Shown: piece by piece, positions 38,889-48,473 of the stretch
Position numbering within the stretch: position 1 is the first letter of the stretch
How the letters are laid out: each line of letters opens with the position of its first letter
Source: Lysobacter sp. 5GHs7-4
GTDB taxonomy: Bacteria; Pseudomonadota; Gammaproteobacteria; Xanthomonadales; Xanthomonadaceae
Assembly (NCBI RefSeq): GCF_021284765.1
Contig: NZ_CP089924.1
Location: forward strand, 496,001-560,000
DNA length: 64,000 nucleotides
Direction: 5' to 3'
Made by a program: the position numbers and the translations under genes
The notes under the pieces: generated by a model
What the model saw: the letters and a program-made list of their open reading frames with translations, nothing else
Told to the model about the DNA's origin: nothing
Databases searched by the model: none

Positions 38889-40262
38889 ATGAAGACGCAT
38901 GCATTGGATTCCCGCTCGCGCGAGCGGTCGTTGCGAACCCTGGCCTCGGGCGCGCTGCCCCTGGCCGCCCTGCTGGCGCCGCTCGCGGCGCGCGCGCAGG
39001 AGGCCGTCGCCGCGGCCGAACCCGTCGTCGACAAAGGCGACGTCGCCTGGATGCTGACTTCGACCCTGTTGGTGCTGTTGATGACCGTGCCCGGTCTGGC
39101 CTTGTTCTACGGCGGACTGGTGCGCTCCAAGAACGTGCTGTCGGTGCTGATGCAGGTGCTGGCGGTGTTCTCGCTGATCGTCCTGCTGTGGGTGGCCTAC
39201 GGCTATTCGCTGGCGTTCGGCGGCGGTGGCGCGTTCATCGGCGGCTTCGACAAGCTGTTCCTGGCCGGTGTGAACAAGGACACGTTGGCGGCGACCTTCA
39301 GCGCCGGCGTGTCGTTGCCGGAATACGTGTTCGTCGCGTTCCAGTCGACCTTCGCCGGCATCACCGGCGCGCTGATCGTCGGCGCCTTCGCCGAGCGCAT
39401 CAAGTTCTCGGCGGTACTGCTGTTCTCGGCGCTGTGGTTCACCTTCGCCTATCTGCCGATCGCGCACATGGTCTGGTACGGGCCCGACGGCTATCTGTTC
39501 GCCAAGGGCGCGATCGACTTCGCCGGCGGCACGGTGGTGCACATCAACGCCGGCGTCGCCGGCCTGGTCGGGGCCTACTTCGTCGGCAAGCGCGTGGGCT
39601 ACGGGCGCGAGGCGATCAAGCCGCACAACGTCACCTTCACCATGATCGGCGCGTCTTTGCTGTGGGTGGGCTGGTTCGGTTTCAACGCCGGCTCCAACCT
39701 GGAGGCGACGGCCGGCGCGGCCTTGGCTTTCCTCAACACCTTGCTCGCGACCGCGGCCGCAGCCCTGGCGTGGAGCCTGGTGGAGGCGGTGATGAAGGGC
39801 AAGCCGTCGATGTTGGGCGGCGCCTCGGGCGTGGTGGCCGGCTTGGTCGCGATCACGCCGGCCTGCGGCACGGTCGGGCCGATGGGCGCGATCGCGATCG
39901 GCGCGATCGCGGGCGTGGTCTGCGTGTGGGGCGTGCACGGGCTCAAGCGCCTGCTGCGCGCCGACGACGCGCTGGACGTGTTCGGCGTGCACGGCCTGGG
40001 CGGCATCGTCGGCGCTTTGCTCACCGGCGTGTTCAGTTCGCCGTCGCTGGGCGGTTTCGGGCTGGGCGCGGGCAACGATTCGATCGCGGCGCAGGTCGGG
40101 GTGCAGGCGTTGAGCGTGGGCATCACGGTGGTGTGGTCGGGTCTGGTCTCGGTGCTGGCTTTCGGCGTGGTGAAGCGGGCGCTGGGGCTGCGCGTGGCGG
40201 AGGAATCCGAACGCGAGGGGCTGGACATCACGTCGCACGGCGAGTCGGCGTACGAGCATTGA
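38889..40262 (+). CDS. amtB: Ammonium transporter AmtB
   Basis: 457 residues. A signal-like segment (about 15-36) is followed by eleven membrane helices. Helix 1 contains ALFYGGLVRSKNVLS. The twin pore histidines are in VVHINAGVAG and VFGVHGLGGI, and the Phe gate is near FQSTFAGITGAL. AmtB conducts NH3/NH4+ across the inner membrane and is blocked by GlnK. It is the third gene of the porin-glnK-amtB operon and is closed by a 24 bp perfect palindrome. The C-terminal tail (RVAEESEREGLDITSHGESAYEH) is the GlnK-binding type. Confidence 0.96.
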   Translation: MKTHALDSRSRERSLRTLASGALPLAALLAPLAARAQEAVAAAEPVVDKGDVAWMLTSTLLVLLMTVPGLALFYGGLVRSKNVLSVLMQVLAVFSLIVLLWVAYGYSLAFGGGGAFIGGFDKLFLAGVNKDTLAATFSAGVSLPEYVFVAFQSTFAGITGALIVGAFAERIKFSAVLLFSALWFTFAYLPIAHMVWYGPDGYLFAKGAIDFAGGTVVHINAGVAGLVGAYFVGKRVGYGREAIKPHNVTFTMIGASLLWVGWFGFNAGSNLEATAGAALAFLNTLLATAAAALAWSLVEAVMKGKPSMLGGASGVVAGLVAITPACGTVGPMGAIAIGAIAGVVCVWGVHGLKRLLRADDALDVFGVHGLGGIVGALLTGVFSSPSLGGFGLGAGNDSIAAQVGVQALSVGITVVWSGLVSVLAFGVVKRALGLRVAEESEREGLDITSHGESAYEH

Positions 40263-40269
40263 TCGTGAC

Positions 40270-40293
40270 GGGCCGGAGGCATGCCTCCGGCCC
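40270..40293 (+). terminator. 24 bp perfect palindrome after amtB
   Basis: GGGCCGGAGGCATGCCTCCGGCCC starts 8 bp after the amtB stop. Its stem would fold fully, with CTTAT after it but no long T-run. Confidence 0.7.
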
Positions 40294-40443
40294 GGCTTAT
40301 GAGCCGTCATCGACCGACCCTTGGCAGCAGCGGCGCGGACCGCGCGATTCTGCAAACGCCGTAGCGGCACGAACCGTAGCCTTGCGCGGTTCCGCGCCGC
40401 TGCTGCAAGGGGTTGTCGATTAGTCGCGTTGTCGCCGTAGCCC

Positions 40444-40867
40444 CTGTAGGAGCGGCGCAAGCCGCGACCGCGAACTCCGGCGATCGCGCTTGTCCGATTC
40501 TGATTGCCCTTCAGAAACCGATGCTGTGCTTTTAGCTCCCTCCTTTGGAAAAGGAGGGTTGGGGAGGATTTGCTGTTGCTGTTGTCTTCGCTTCTTCTGA
40601 CCGAAAGTCAACGGCTTCCGCCTGCTGCGCATGCGGGTCACTTTCTCTTGCTCGCGCTTTCTGTAGGAGCGGCGTGAGCCGCGACCGCGAATCCCGGTTG
40701 CCGCGCCTATCCGGCTCCGATGGCCTTCAAGCTCCAGCGTCGCGCTTTTAGCTCCCTCCTTTAACAAAGGAGGGTTGGGGAGGATTTGCCTTTGATGTTG
40801 CTTCGTTTCTTCTGACCGAAGGTCAAAGGCTTCCGCCTGCTGCGCATGCGGGTCACTTTCTCTTGCT
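40444..40867. repeat. Tandem imperfect ~208 bp composite repeat
   Basis: Copy 1 (40444-40652) and copy 2 (40661-40867) share the same order of modules. These are CTGTAGGAGCGGCG..GCCGCGACCGCGAA, then TTTTAGCTCCCTCCTTT with GGAGGGTTGGGGAGGATTTGC, then TTCTTCTGACCGAA and CTTCCGCCTGCTGCGCATGC, ending in GGGTCACTTTCTCTTGCT. The spacer modules differ. Thus the two dispersed palindrome families of this genome are joined in one duplicated unit. Confidence 0.85.
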
Positions 40868-40941
40868 AGCCCAAGAGAAAGTAACCAAAGAGAAGGGCTT
40901 GAGCCAGAAGCTCCCGTGTGGCTTCGGAACTTGCGCCGGGA

Positions 40942-40975
40942 TTTTTCGATAAGACATCCCTGTCTTATCGAAAAA
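40942..40975. repeat. 15 bp perfect AT-rich inverted repeat
   Basis: TTTTTCGATAAGACA (40942-40956), loop TCCC, then TGTCTTATCGAAAAA (40961-40975). It is strikingly AT-rich for this GC-rich DNA and has U-tract potential on both strands, so it could be a bidirectional terminator. Confidence 0.85.
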
Positions 40976-41059
40976 CGGCGCGCGTCCTGCGCGCCGCCCT
41001 CCGGGTCTGGGGATGGTTGTGTGACTTCGGGTCAATGGACTTCAATGCCGGAGCAAACT

Positions 41060-41120
<61 letters not shown>

Positions 41121-41272
41121 CGGATGGGGTGTGGGGTGCGGTGAGCGGATGCGAACCGCACCGTCGCGTCGTGCGGGCGGGTGCGGGGTGAGAAAACAAC
41201 GGTTATCGCCGGTCGACGCGGCTTCGCAAGATGCGGCCAACCCTGTCGCTGGCGCGGTGCTAGCATCGGCGC

Positions 41273-42133
41273 ATGCACGTCACCCCGCTGCTGCAAGGTC
41301 CGCTTACGGTGGTCGATTACCGCTGCGACTCCGGGCCGGGCGATGTTGCGTTCGTGGAGCTGCACGAGCGCCATTCGCTGGCTTACGTGCGTCGCGGCAG
41401 CTTCGGTTATCAGACGCGCGGGCGCAGTTACGAACTGGTCGCCGGCTCGGTGCTGATCGGGCGTCCCGGCGACGAGTACCGCTGCAGCCACGATCATCAC
41501 CTGTGCGGCGACGAGTGCCTGTCCTTCCATTTCGCGCCCGCGCTGGCCGAGGAGCTGGCCGGCCCCTGCCGTTGCCCGCCGGGCGCCTGGGTCGCCGCCG
41601 GCCTGCCGCCGCTGCCGGAGCTGATGGTGCTGGGCGAGCTGGCCCAGGCCGCGGCCGAAGGGCGCAGCGAACTCGGGCTGGACGAATTGGGCCTGCTGTT
41701 CGCACAGCGCTACCTGCGCCTGGTCGGCGGGCGCGATGCGGCGCCGATGCGCGCGCAGGCGCGCGACCGCCGTCGCGCGATCGAGGCCGCGTTGTGGCTG
41801 GACGCGCATGCGCACGAGGCGGTGGATCTGCAGCGCACCGCCGCCGGCGCGGGTGTGAGCGCCTTCCATTTCCTGCGCCTGTTCTCGGCCGTGCTCGGCG
41901 TCACCCCGCATCAGTACCTGCTGCGCGCGCGGCTGCGGCGGGCGGTGCCGTTGCTGGCCGACGAACAGCGCAGCATCACCCAGGTCGCCTACGACAGCGG
42001 CTTCGCCGATCTGTCCAACTTCGTGCGCACCTTCCACCGCGCCGCCGGCGTGTCGCCGCGCGGGTTCCGTCGCGCCGCGCGCGGCGACCGCAAGATTCTC
42101 CAAGAACGCATCCGCGCTCACGCCGCAAGCTGA
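41273..42133 (+). CDS. AraC-family transcriptional regulator
   Basis: 286 residues. The N-terminal part (1 to about 150) is a cupin-like sensor with [16 protein letters not shown] and [13 protein letters not shown], whose Cys/His cluster might bind metal or sense redox. The C-terminal ~100 residues hold two helix-turn-helix motifs: [21 protein letters not shown] and [32 protein letters not shown]. The VOC gene follows 24 bp later in the same direction and is a probable target. Upstream are the AACGGC repeat and hairpins. Confidence 0.88.
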   Translation: MHVTPLLQGPLTVVDYRCDSGPGDVAFVELHERHSLAYVRRGSFGYQTRGRSYELVAGSVLIGRPGDEYRCSHDHHLCGDECLSFHFAPALAEELAGPCRCPPGAWVAAGLPPLPELMVLGELAQAAAEGRSELGLDELGLLFAQRYLRLVGGRDAAPMRAQARDRRRAIEAALWLDAHAHEAVDLQRTAAGAGVSAFHFLRLFSAVLGVTPHQYLLRARLRRAVPLLADEQRSITQVAYDSGFADLSNFVRTFHRAAGVSPRGFRRAARGDRKILQERIRAHAAS

Positions 42134-42157
42134 GCCTCCATCCCAGGAGGTTCCGCC

Positions 42158-42517
42158 ATGTACGACCATATCGGCCTGAAGGTCCGCGATCTCGATGCCA
42201 GCCTGCGTTTCTACGAAGCCGCGCTGGGCGCGCTCGGGCATCGCCTGGATTCGCGCTACGACGGCGGTGCCGGCCTGGGGCCCGACGGCGCGCCGGCACT
42301 GTGGCTGTACGAGGACGCGCAGGCGGCCGGCCAGGGACACGTCGCCTTCCGCGCGCCCGACCGCGCCAGCGTCGACCGCTTCCATGCCGCCGGCCTGCAG
42401 GGCGGCGGCCGCGACAACGGCGCGCCCGGCCTGCGCGCCGATTACAGCCCGAGTTACTACGCCGCGTTCCTGATCGACCCCGACGGCCACAACGTCGAGG
42501 CGGTGTGCATGGACTGA
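42158..42517 (+). CDS. VOC (glyoxalase/dioxygenase superfamily) protein
   Basis: 119 residues with a strong Shine-Dalgarno (AGGAGG). One beta-alpha-beta-beta-beta module pair: MYDHIGLKVRDLDASLRFYEAAL carries the first metal-binding His (H4), and FLIDPDGHNVEAVCMD the C-terminal Glu. The single-chain length is typical of small VOC proteins that bind divalent metal and act on thiol adducts, or bind antibiotics. The specific reaction is unknown. It is likely co-expressed with the upstream AraC regulator. Confidence 0.86.
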   Translation: MYDHIGLKVRDLDASLRFYEAALGALGHRLDSRYDGGAGLGPDGAPALWLYEDAQAAGQGHVAFRAPDRASVDRFHAAGLQGGGRDNGAPGLRADYSPSYYAAFLIDPDGHNVEAVCMD

Positions 42518-42527
42518 GCGGGCGCGC

Positions 42528-43472
42528 TCAAGCCAGTCGCGCGCCGCGTACCTGTTCGATCTCCGAGCGCGGCGGTGCGCCGAACAGGCGCTTGTACTCG
42601 CGGCTGAATTGCGAGGGGCTCTCGTAGCCGACCTTGTGCGCGGCCGCGACCGCCTCGATGCCGTCCATCAGCATCAGACGGCGCGCCTCGTGCAGGCGCA
42701 GCTGCTTCTGGAACTGCAGCGGCGACATCGTGGTCACGGCCTTGAACTGGTGGTGCAGCGAGGAGGTGCTCATGTGCACCGACTGCGCCAGATCGTCGAT
42801 GCTCAGCGGTTGCAGGTACTGCTGGCGCAGCAGCTCCACCGCACGCGCGATGCGGTGCGAGCGCGTGTCGGCCACCGCCAGATCGCACAGGCGGTGGCCG
42901 AGGTCGCCGACCAGCACGCGGTAGTAGATCTCGCGCAGGGCGATCGGCGCCAGCACCGGCAGGTCGGCCGGCGTTTCCAGCAGGCGCATCAGCCGCAGCA
43001 CCGCATCCAGCAAGGGTTCGTTGACGCGCGCGGCGTACAGGCCGCGGTCGATGCCGCCGGAGTGCGCCTGCGGGCCGGCGTCCAGGATCAGCGCGGCGAT
43101 CTCTTCCGGGTCGATGTCCAGGCGCAGGCAGAGATAGGGCTCCTCCGGCGTGGCCTGGATGACCTGGCCGATCATCGGCAGGGTCACCGACACCACCAGG
43201 TAGTGCAGGGGATCGTAGTGGTAGGTCTCGCCGGCCAGCATCGCGACCTTGCTGCCCTGGGCGACGATGCACAGGCGCGGCTCGTACACCGTCGGCCGGC
43301 ACGGCGTCGGCGTGCTGGAGCGCATCAGGTACAGCTGCGGCACGGCGGTGGCGTGCACGCCGTCCTCGGGGGTCAATCGGGCAATCCGGTCGGCCAGCTC
43401 CGCCTGCGGGGTGCAGGCCGCTTGGCGGGCGATCGACTCGGCGGAAGTATTGGCGTTCATGGCTTCCAGCAT
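42528..43472 (-). CDS. AraC-family regulator with AraC_N domain
   Basis: 314 residues (an ATG four codons in, at 43460, is an alternative start). The N-terminal domain (about 45-195) contains VYEPRLCIVAQGSKVAMLAGETYHYDPLHYLVVSVTLP, the hallmark of the AraC_N type. The C-terminal helix-turn-helix pair is LSIDDLAQSVHMSTSSLHHQFK and AAHKVGYESPSQFSREYKRLFG. It is divergent from the RND pump across 228 bp and may control it; members of this type often regulate adjacent oxidoreductases or efflux. It converges with the VOC gene. Confidence 0.88.
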   Translation of the reverse strand: MLEAMNANTSAESIARQAACTPQAELADRIARLTPEDGVHATAVPQLYLMRSSTPTPCRPTVYEPRLCIVAQGSKVAMLAGETYHYDPLHYLVVSVTLPMIGQVIQATPEEPYLCLRLDIDPEEIAALILDAGPQAHSGGIDRGLYAARVNEPLLDAVLRLMRLLETPADLPVLAPIALREIYYRVLVGDLGHRLCDLAVADTRSHRIARAVELLRQQYLQPLSIDDLAQSVHMSTSSLHHQFKAVTTMSPLQFQKQLRLHEARRLMLMDGIEAVAAAHKVGYESPSQFSREYKRLFGAPPRSEIEQVRGARLA

Positions 43473-43700
43473 CCGGCGGGGATGGCGGGATTATGTTTGC
43501 AGATCCTGTCGGTAGGCGGGGTCGACCGGCGAAATTGCAGGATTGGGCAACGATTCGACAGCATCGTACTAACCCTGCGACGGGGCGGCCGCCTAAGGTA
43601 GCCGTCTCCCCCCGACCCGACCGGGCCCGCCCCGGCGTGGCGCCCGCGCGCCCCGCCCCGACGTTCCGGCCGCGGTCCCCTCGCACCGGGAACCGTCGCG

Positions 43701-46700
43701 ATGTGGATCGTCCAATACGCGCTCGACCGCCGTTACACCATCGGCGTGCTCGCCATCCTGATCCTGTTGTTCGGCACCTTGTCGGCGCGGCGCATGCCCA
43801 CCGACATCCTGCCCGAGGTCGGCATCCCCTCGATCAACCTGGTCTGGACCTACAACGGCCTGCCGGCGGCGGACATGGCGGCCAAGCTGACCTCGTTCTC
43901 CGAGGTCGCGATCATGAACACCGTCGACGACCTCAAGGAAGTGCGCTCGGAGTCGATCAACGGCGCCAGCATCGTGCGCATCGACTTCCAGCCCACGGTC
44001 AGCCTGGACCGCGCGTTGGGCCAGATCACCGCGGTCTCGCAGACCATCCTGCGGCGCATGCCGCCGGGCACCTCGCCGCCACTGGTGGTGCGCAACAACG
44101 TGTCCAGCACGCCGGTGCTGCAGTTGGTGCTGTCCTCCGATTCGCTGACCGAGGCGCAGCTCTACGACTACGCGCGCCTGCAGTTGCGATCGCAGATCCA
44201 AACCATTCCCGGCATCCGCATGACCCTGCCATACGGCGGCGCGGCGCGGCAGATCATGGTCGACCTGGACCCGTCGGCGCTGCAGACCTACGGGCTGACC
44301 TCCAGCGACGTCACCACGGCGCTGGAGCGCGGCAGCCCGACCCTGCCCTCGGGCTCGATCCGCGAGGGCGCGCGCGAGCTGCAGATTTCGCTGGACACCA
44401 GCCCGGCCACCGCGGCCGAGTTCCTCGACCTGCCGGTGGTCACGCGCAACGGCAGCGTGATCTACGTGCGCGACGTCGCCTCGGTGCGCGACGGCGGCGC
44501 GCTGCAGAGCAACGTCGCGCGCATGGACGGTTCCAGCGCGGTGTCGGTGGCGCTGATCAAGCTCGGCGGCGCGTCGGCGGTCGAGATCGTGCGCGCGGTG
44601 CGCGAGCGCCTGCCCGAGATCGAGGCCTCGGCGCCGCCGGGCATGCGCATCCAGCCGATCTTCGACCAGTCGGTGTTCGTCGACAACGCGATCGGTTCGA
44701 TCCAGCACGAGGCCCTGCTGGTCGGCCTGCTGGTGGCGCTGGTGGTGCTGGTGTTCATCGGCTCCTGGCGTTCCAGCCTGATCGTGCTGTCGGCGATTCC
44801 GCTGGCGCTGCTGTCGTCGGTGGCGATGCTGCATCTGCTGGGCTACACCTTCAACGTGATGACCCTGGGCGGTCTGGCGCTGGCGATCGGCATCCTGGTC
44901 GACAACGCGGTCGTGGACGTGGAGAACACCAACCGCAACATCGCCCTGGGCAAGGACGTGCGCACCGCGATCCTGGACAGCGCCAGGGAAGTGGTGTTCC
45001 CCGAATTCGTATCGACCGTGGCGATCTGCATCGTGCTCACGCCGATCCTGCTGATGACCGGTCTGTCGGCCTGGGTGTTCACGCCGCTGGCGCTGGCGGT
45101 GATCTTCGCCATGGCCGCGTCGTTCCTGCTCTCGCGCACCCTGATCCCGGTGCTGTGCTACCTGCTGCTGCCGGCCGACATCGAAAGCCGCGCGCGGCCG
45201 CGCTGGCGCGCCGAGCGCGCCTTGCTGGCGATCAGCCATCGCGTCGAACACACCCTGGACTCGCTGCGCGGGCGCCACCACGACCTGCTGGTGCGGCTGG
45301 GCCATCACGGCGGCGTGCTCGCGCTGGCGGCGCTGCTGACCGTTGGCGTGGGCGCGGCGTCGGCGCTGATGCTGGGCCGCGAGTATTTCCCGCAGGTCGA
45401 CGCCGGCCAGTTGCGCCTGCAGCTGCGCATGCCTTCGGGCATGCGCCTGGAGGAGACCGCCGCGCGCCTGACCCAGGTCCAGCGCGAAATCCGCGCCATC
45501 GTGCCGGCGCAGGAACTGGAAACCGTCTACGAACAGATCGGCGTGCCCGACGCGGTCAACCTGGCCCTGGTCGACAGCGCCGTGGTCGGTTCCTTCGAGG
45601 CCGAGGTGATGCTGCAGCTGCGCACGCCGCACGGCCCCAGCAGCGTTTACCTGCAGCGGATCCGCGAGCGCATCGCGCAGAAGTTCCCCGACGTGAAAGT
45701 GTTCGAGCGCCCGCCGGACGCGACCAGCCGCACCCTGGCCGGATCGGCCGCGGCCGCGTTCGAGGTGCGCCTGATCGGCCGCGACGTGCCCGGCAATCTC
45801 GCCTTGGCGCGCGAGATCGAACAACGCCTGCGGCAGGTGCCGGGCGCGGTCGACGTCGCCCTGCGCCAAGTGCTGGACCTGCCCGAGTACCAGGTCAAGA
45901 TCGACCGCACCCGCGCCGCCCAGCTCGGCCTGGACACGCAGCAGGCCAGCCGCGCGGTGCTGGCGGTGCTGGGTTCGGCCGGCACGGTGTCGCCGGTGTA
46001 CTGGACCGACACCGTCAACGCGATCGCCTACACCGTGCAGGTGCAGGCGCCGCCGGCGCGCCTGGGCGACATGGACACCTTGTTGAACATGCCGCTGCGC
46101 ATCGGCCCCAACGGCCAGGCCGTCCTGCTGCGCAACATCGCCACGGTCACGCCGCGCACGGTGCCGGCCAGCATCGGCCGCACCACGCTGGCGCCGACGA
46201 TGAGCGTGCTGGCCAATGTGCAGGGCACCGACCTGGGCTCGGTCTACGACCGTCTGAGCGCGATCACCAAGGAAATGGAAGCGCGGCTCAAGCCCGGCAA
46301 CCGCATCGAGATCGCCGGCCAGGCCGGCGAGATGCAAAGCGCCTACGGCGAACTCGCCGCCGGCCTGATGATGTCGGCGGTGCTGGTGTTCCTGGTGCTG
46401 GTGGTGAACTTCCAGTCCTGGATCCAGCCGCTGGTGGCGATGTCGGGCCTGCCCATCGCGATCGCCGGCGCCGCGGTCGGCCTGTTCGTCACCGGCACGC
46501 CGCTGAGCGTGCCGGCGTTGATGGGCGTGATGATGGTGATCGGCGTATCCACCGCCAACAGCGTGCTGGTGACCAGCTTCGCGCGCGGTCTGATCGCCGA
46601 AGGCCACGATCCCGAGCTGGCCGCCTACGAGTCCGCCGCCGTGCGCCTGCGTCCGGTGCTGATGACCGCCAGCGCGATGGTGCTGGGCATCGTGCCGATG

Positions 46701-46910
46701 GCGATCGGGCTGGGCGAGGGCGGCGAGCAGAACGCGCCGCTGGGCCGCGCGGTGATCGGCGGCCTGCTGTTCGGCACGCCGGCCACCTTGGTGCTGGTGC
46801 CTTCGATCCTGGCCGTGCTCGGCCGACATATCAAACGACGCGCCGCGCGACACGCGCAGGCCGAACCCACCGCCGCCGCCGGCATCGCCGGCGCAGGAGC
46901 GACGCCATGA
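43701..46910 (+). CDS. RND-family efflux permease
   Basis: 1069 residues and the two-fold RND layout: TM1 at about 12-28, a large periplasmic loop, TM2-6 at about 337-495, and the second half ending at about 1040. It belongs to the AcrB/MexB-like multidrug group by length and by TM4 GGLALAIGILVDNAVVDVEN. There D401 matches AcrB D407, but the neighbour equivalent to D408 is N402, with another acid at D406. It should pump drugs or metabolites using the proton gradient. Its stop overlaps the ATG of the adaptor gene (ATGA). Order permease-then-adaptor is the reverse of acrAB, and no outer-membrane factor gene is nearby. Confidence 0.9.
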   Translation: MWIVQYALDRRYTIGVLAILILLFGTLSARRMPTDILPEVGIPSINLVWTYNGLPAADMAAKLTSFSEVAIMNTVDDLKEVRSESINGASIVRIDFQPTVSLDRALGQITAVSQTILRRMPPGTSPPLVVRNNVSSTPVLQLVLSSDSLTEAQLYDYARLQLRSQIQTIPGIRMTLPYGGAARQIMVDLDPSALQTYGLTSSDVTTALERGSPTLPSGSIREGARELQISLDTSPATAAEFLDLPVVTRNGSVIYVRDVASVRDGGALQSNVARMDGSSAVSVALIKLGGASAVEIVRAVRERLPEIEASAPPGMRIQPIFDQSVFVDNAIGSIQHEALLVGLLVALVVLVFIGSWRSSLIVLSAIPLALLSSVAMLHLLGYTFNVMTLGGLALAIGILVDNAVVDVENTNRNIALGKDVRTAILDSAREVVFPEFVSTVAICIVLTPILLMTGLSAWVFTPLALAVIFAMAASFLLSRTLIPVLCYLLLPADIESRARPRWRAERALLAISHRVEHTLDSLRGRHHDLLVRLGHHGGVLALAALLTVGVGAASALMLGREYFPQVDAGQLRLQLRMPSGMRLEETAARLTQVQREIRAIVPAQELETVYEQIGVPDAVNLALVDSAVVGSFEAEVMLQLRTPHGPSSVYLQRIRERIAQKFPDVKVFERPPDATSRTLAGSAAAAFEVRLIGRDVPGNLALAREIEQRLRQVPGAVDVALRQVLDLPEYQVKIDRTRAAQLGLDTQQASRAVLAVLGSAGTVSPVYWTDTVNAIAYTVQVQAPPARLGDMDTLLNMPLRIGPNGQAVLLRNIATVTPRTVPASIGRTTLAPTMSVLANVQGTDLGSVYDRLSAITKEMEARLKPGNRIEIAGQAGEMQSAYGELAAGLMMSAVLVFLVLVVNFQSWIQPLVAMSGLPIAIAGAAVGLFVTGTPLSVPALMGVMMVIGVSTANSVLVTSFARGLIAEGHDPELAAYESAAVRLRPVLMTASAMVLGIVPMAIGLGEGGEQNAPLGRAVIGGLLFGTPATLVLVPSILAVLGRHIKRRAARHAQAEPTAAAGIAGAGATP

Positions 46911-48058
46911 ACCTGTCCACGCACACGCCCCGTTCCCTGACCTACGCGACCCGCGCCGTCGGCGCGCTGGGCCTGGCGATCGCGCTGGCGCTGGCCGCCG
47001 GTTGCGGGCGCAGCGAAGCCGAAACCGTAGCGGCCGCCGACCCGCCGGAAGTGCTGGCGGTGGCCGCCAAGCCCGCCGATGGCGAACTCGAACTGCGCCT
47101 GCCCGCGCGCGCTTACGCCGGCGAGTCGGCGCAGATCTACGCACGCGCCACCGGCTTCGTGCGCGAGCGTCAGGTCGACCTGGGCGATCGCGTGATCGCA
47201 GGGCAGGTGCTGGCGACGATTTCCGCGCCCGAGGCCGACCAGAGCGTGCGCGAGGCCGTCGCCGAACTCGGCCGCGCCAGCGCCGACCAGGAACTGGCGC
47301 AGGTCAATTTCGACCGCGCCCAGGTGCTGGTGGGCTCCGGTGCGATCTCCAAGGAAATGTTCAGCGACCGCAAATCCAACCGCGACGCCGCCGTCGCCGC
47401 GCGCGCGGCCGCGCAGGCGCGCCTGAGCATCGCGCGCGAACGCAGCGCATTCCAGAGCGTGCGCGCGCCGTTCGCCGGCGTGGTCGCGGCGCGCAACATC
47501 GAGCGCGGCGACCGCGTGGTCGCCGACTCGGCGGCCTCGGCGCAGCCGATGTTCGAGATCAACGCGCTGGACCCGCTGCGCATCGTGATCGACGTGCCGC
47601 AAAGCGCCGCCTTGCAGGTGCGCACCGGCCTGCAGGCGGAGGTGCGCTTCCCCGAGTTGCCGGGCGAAACCTTCCAGGCCGAGGTCGCGCGCAGCGCGCA
47701 GAACCTGTCGCGCGATCTGGGCGCGATGCGCGTGGAGTTGCGCCTGCCCAACGCCGATGGCCGCATTCCCGCCGGCATGGTCGGCGAGGTGCGATTGAAG
47801 GTGCCGCGTGCGGCGCCCGCGGTACTGGTGCCGGTGTCGGCGGTGATTCAGGGCGGTGCCGGTCCGCGCGTGGCCGCGCTGCGCCAGGATTCGACCCTGG
47901 AGTTCCGCAGCGTGGCGTTGGGCCGCAACCTGGGCAGCGAGATCGAGATCGTGTCCGGCCTGGCAGCCGGCGATCGCGTGGTGCAGGCGCCCAACGCACT
48001 GCTGGCCGAGGGCAACAAGGTGCGGATCAAGCCGCCGGCGGCGCCGCGCAAGTCCTGA
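46907..48058 (+). CDS. RND periplasmic adaptor (membrane-fusion) lipoprotein
   Basis: 383 residues from ATG 46907, overlapping the permease stop by four bases. A lipobox LAAGC (near residue 36) follows a long n-region. The lipoyl half-motifs ARATGFVRERQVDLGDRVIAGQVLATI and FQSVRAPFAGVVAARNIERGDRV flank a coiled-coil hairpin rich in Ala/Glu (about 120-170), as in AcrA/MexA. A beta-barrel and membrane-proximal domain complete it. It links the permease to a TolC-like channel encoded elsewhere. Confidence 0.9.
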   Translation: MNLSTHTPRSLTYATRAVGALGLAIALALAAGCGRSEAETVAAADPPEVLAVAAKPADGELELRLPARAYAGESAQIYARATGFVRERQVDLGDRVIAGQVLATISAPEADQSVREAVAELGRASADQELAQVNFDRAQVLVGSGAISKEMFSDRKSNRDAAVAARAAAQARLSIARERSAFQSVRAPFAGVVAARNIERGDRVVADSAASAQPMFEINALDPLRIVIDVPQSAALQVRTGLQAEVRFPELPGETFQAEVARSAQNLSRDLGAMRVELRLPNADGRIPAGMVGEVRLKVPRAAPAVLVPVSAVIQGGAGPRVAALRQDSTLEFRSVALGRNLGSEIEIVSGLAAGDRVVQAPNALLAEGNKVRIKPPAAPRKS

Positions 48059-48158
48059 ACGCGGGCGCGGCCTACACACCGGGCTAACGCCAACGGCAGC
48101 AGCGCTTAACTCGCCGGCGCGTAGCCTCGTCGGCAGGCTTCAGCGCCGGGAGTGCGTC

Positions 48159-48398
48159 ATGGCGATCTGCGACGTGTGCGGCAACGACTACGACAAGGCC
48201 TTCCTGATCGACATGGGCGGGCGCGGCGGCACCTTCGATTCGTTCGAATGCGCGATCCACGCGCTGGCGCCACGCTGCGCGCACTGCGCCTGCCCGATCA
48301 TCGGCCACGGCATCGAGGGCGGCGACGCGATCTACTGCTGCGCGCATTGCGCCAAGCACGCCGGCGTGAAAGGCGTGGCCGACCGCGCGCCCGCCTGA
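48159..48398 (+). CDS. Prokaryotic metallothionein-like protein
   Basis: 79 residues with nine Cys: C4, C7, C31, C40, C43, C45, C60, C61 and C64, plus nearby His. The pattern ICDVCGNDYDKAF, SFECAIHALAPRCAHC and IYCCAHCAKHAGV matches the bacterial metallothionein family (SmtA/BmtA-like), which sequesters zinc, cadmium or copper in the cytoplasm. The start at 48159 follows GGGAG by seven bases. It may be simply a zinc-ribbon protein of the same family; metal binding is inferred from the Cys spacing. It is placed 100 bp after the RND adaptor. Confidence 0.82.
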   Translation: MAICDVCGNDYDKAFLIDMGGRGGTFDSFECAIHALAPRCAHCACPIIGHGIEGGDAIYCCAHCAKHAGVKGVADRAPA

Positions 48399-48473
48399 GC
48401 CTGCGCCCGGTAGTGGGCGCGCGGCTTTGCCGCTACCATCCGACGCAGACGCAAGGACTGCGCGGAGAGCGGC

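Noticed and set aside
43493..46906. A longer N-terminus for the RND adaptor
   Set aside because: The frame is open upstream but overlaps the permease gene entirely; the lipoprotein signal begins at the ATG at 46907.
43593..47144. A 1183-residue minus-strand open frame opposite the RND genes
   Set aside because: Same cause: an antisense shadow with no recognisable domain, while the plus strand encodes a full RND permease and adaptor.
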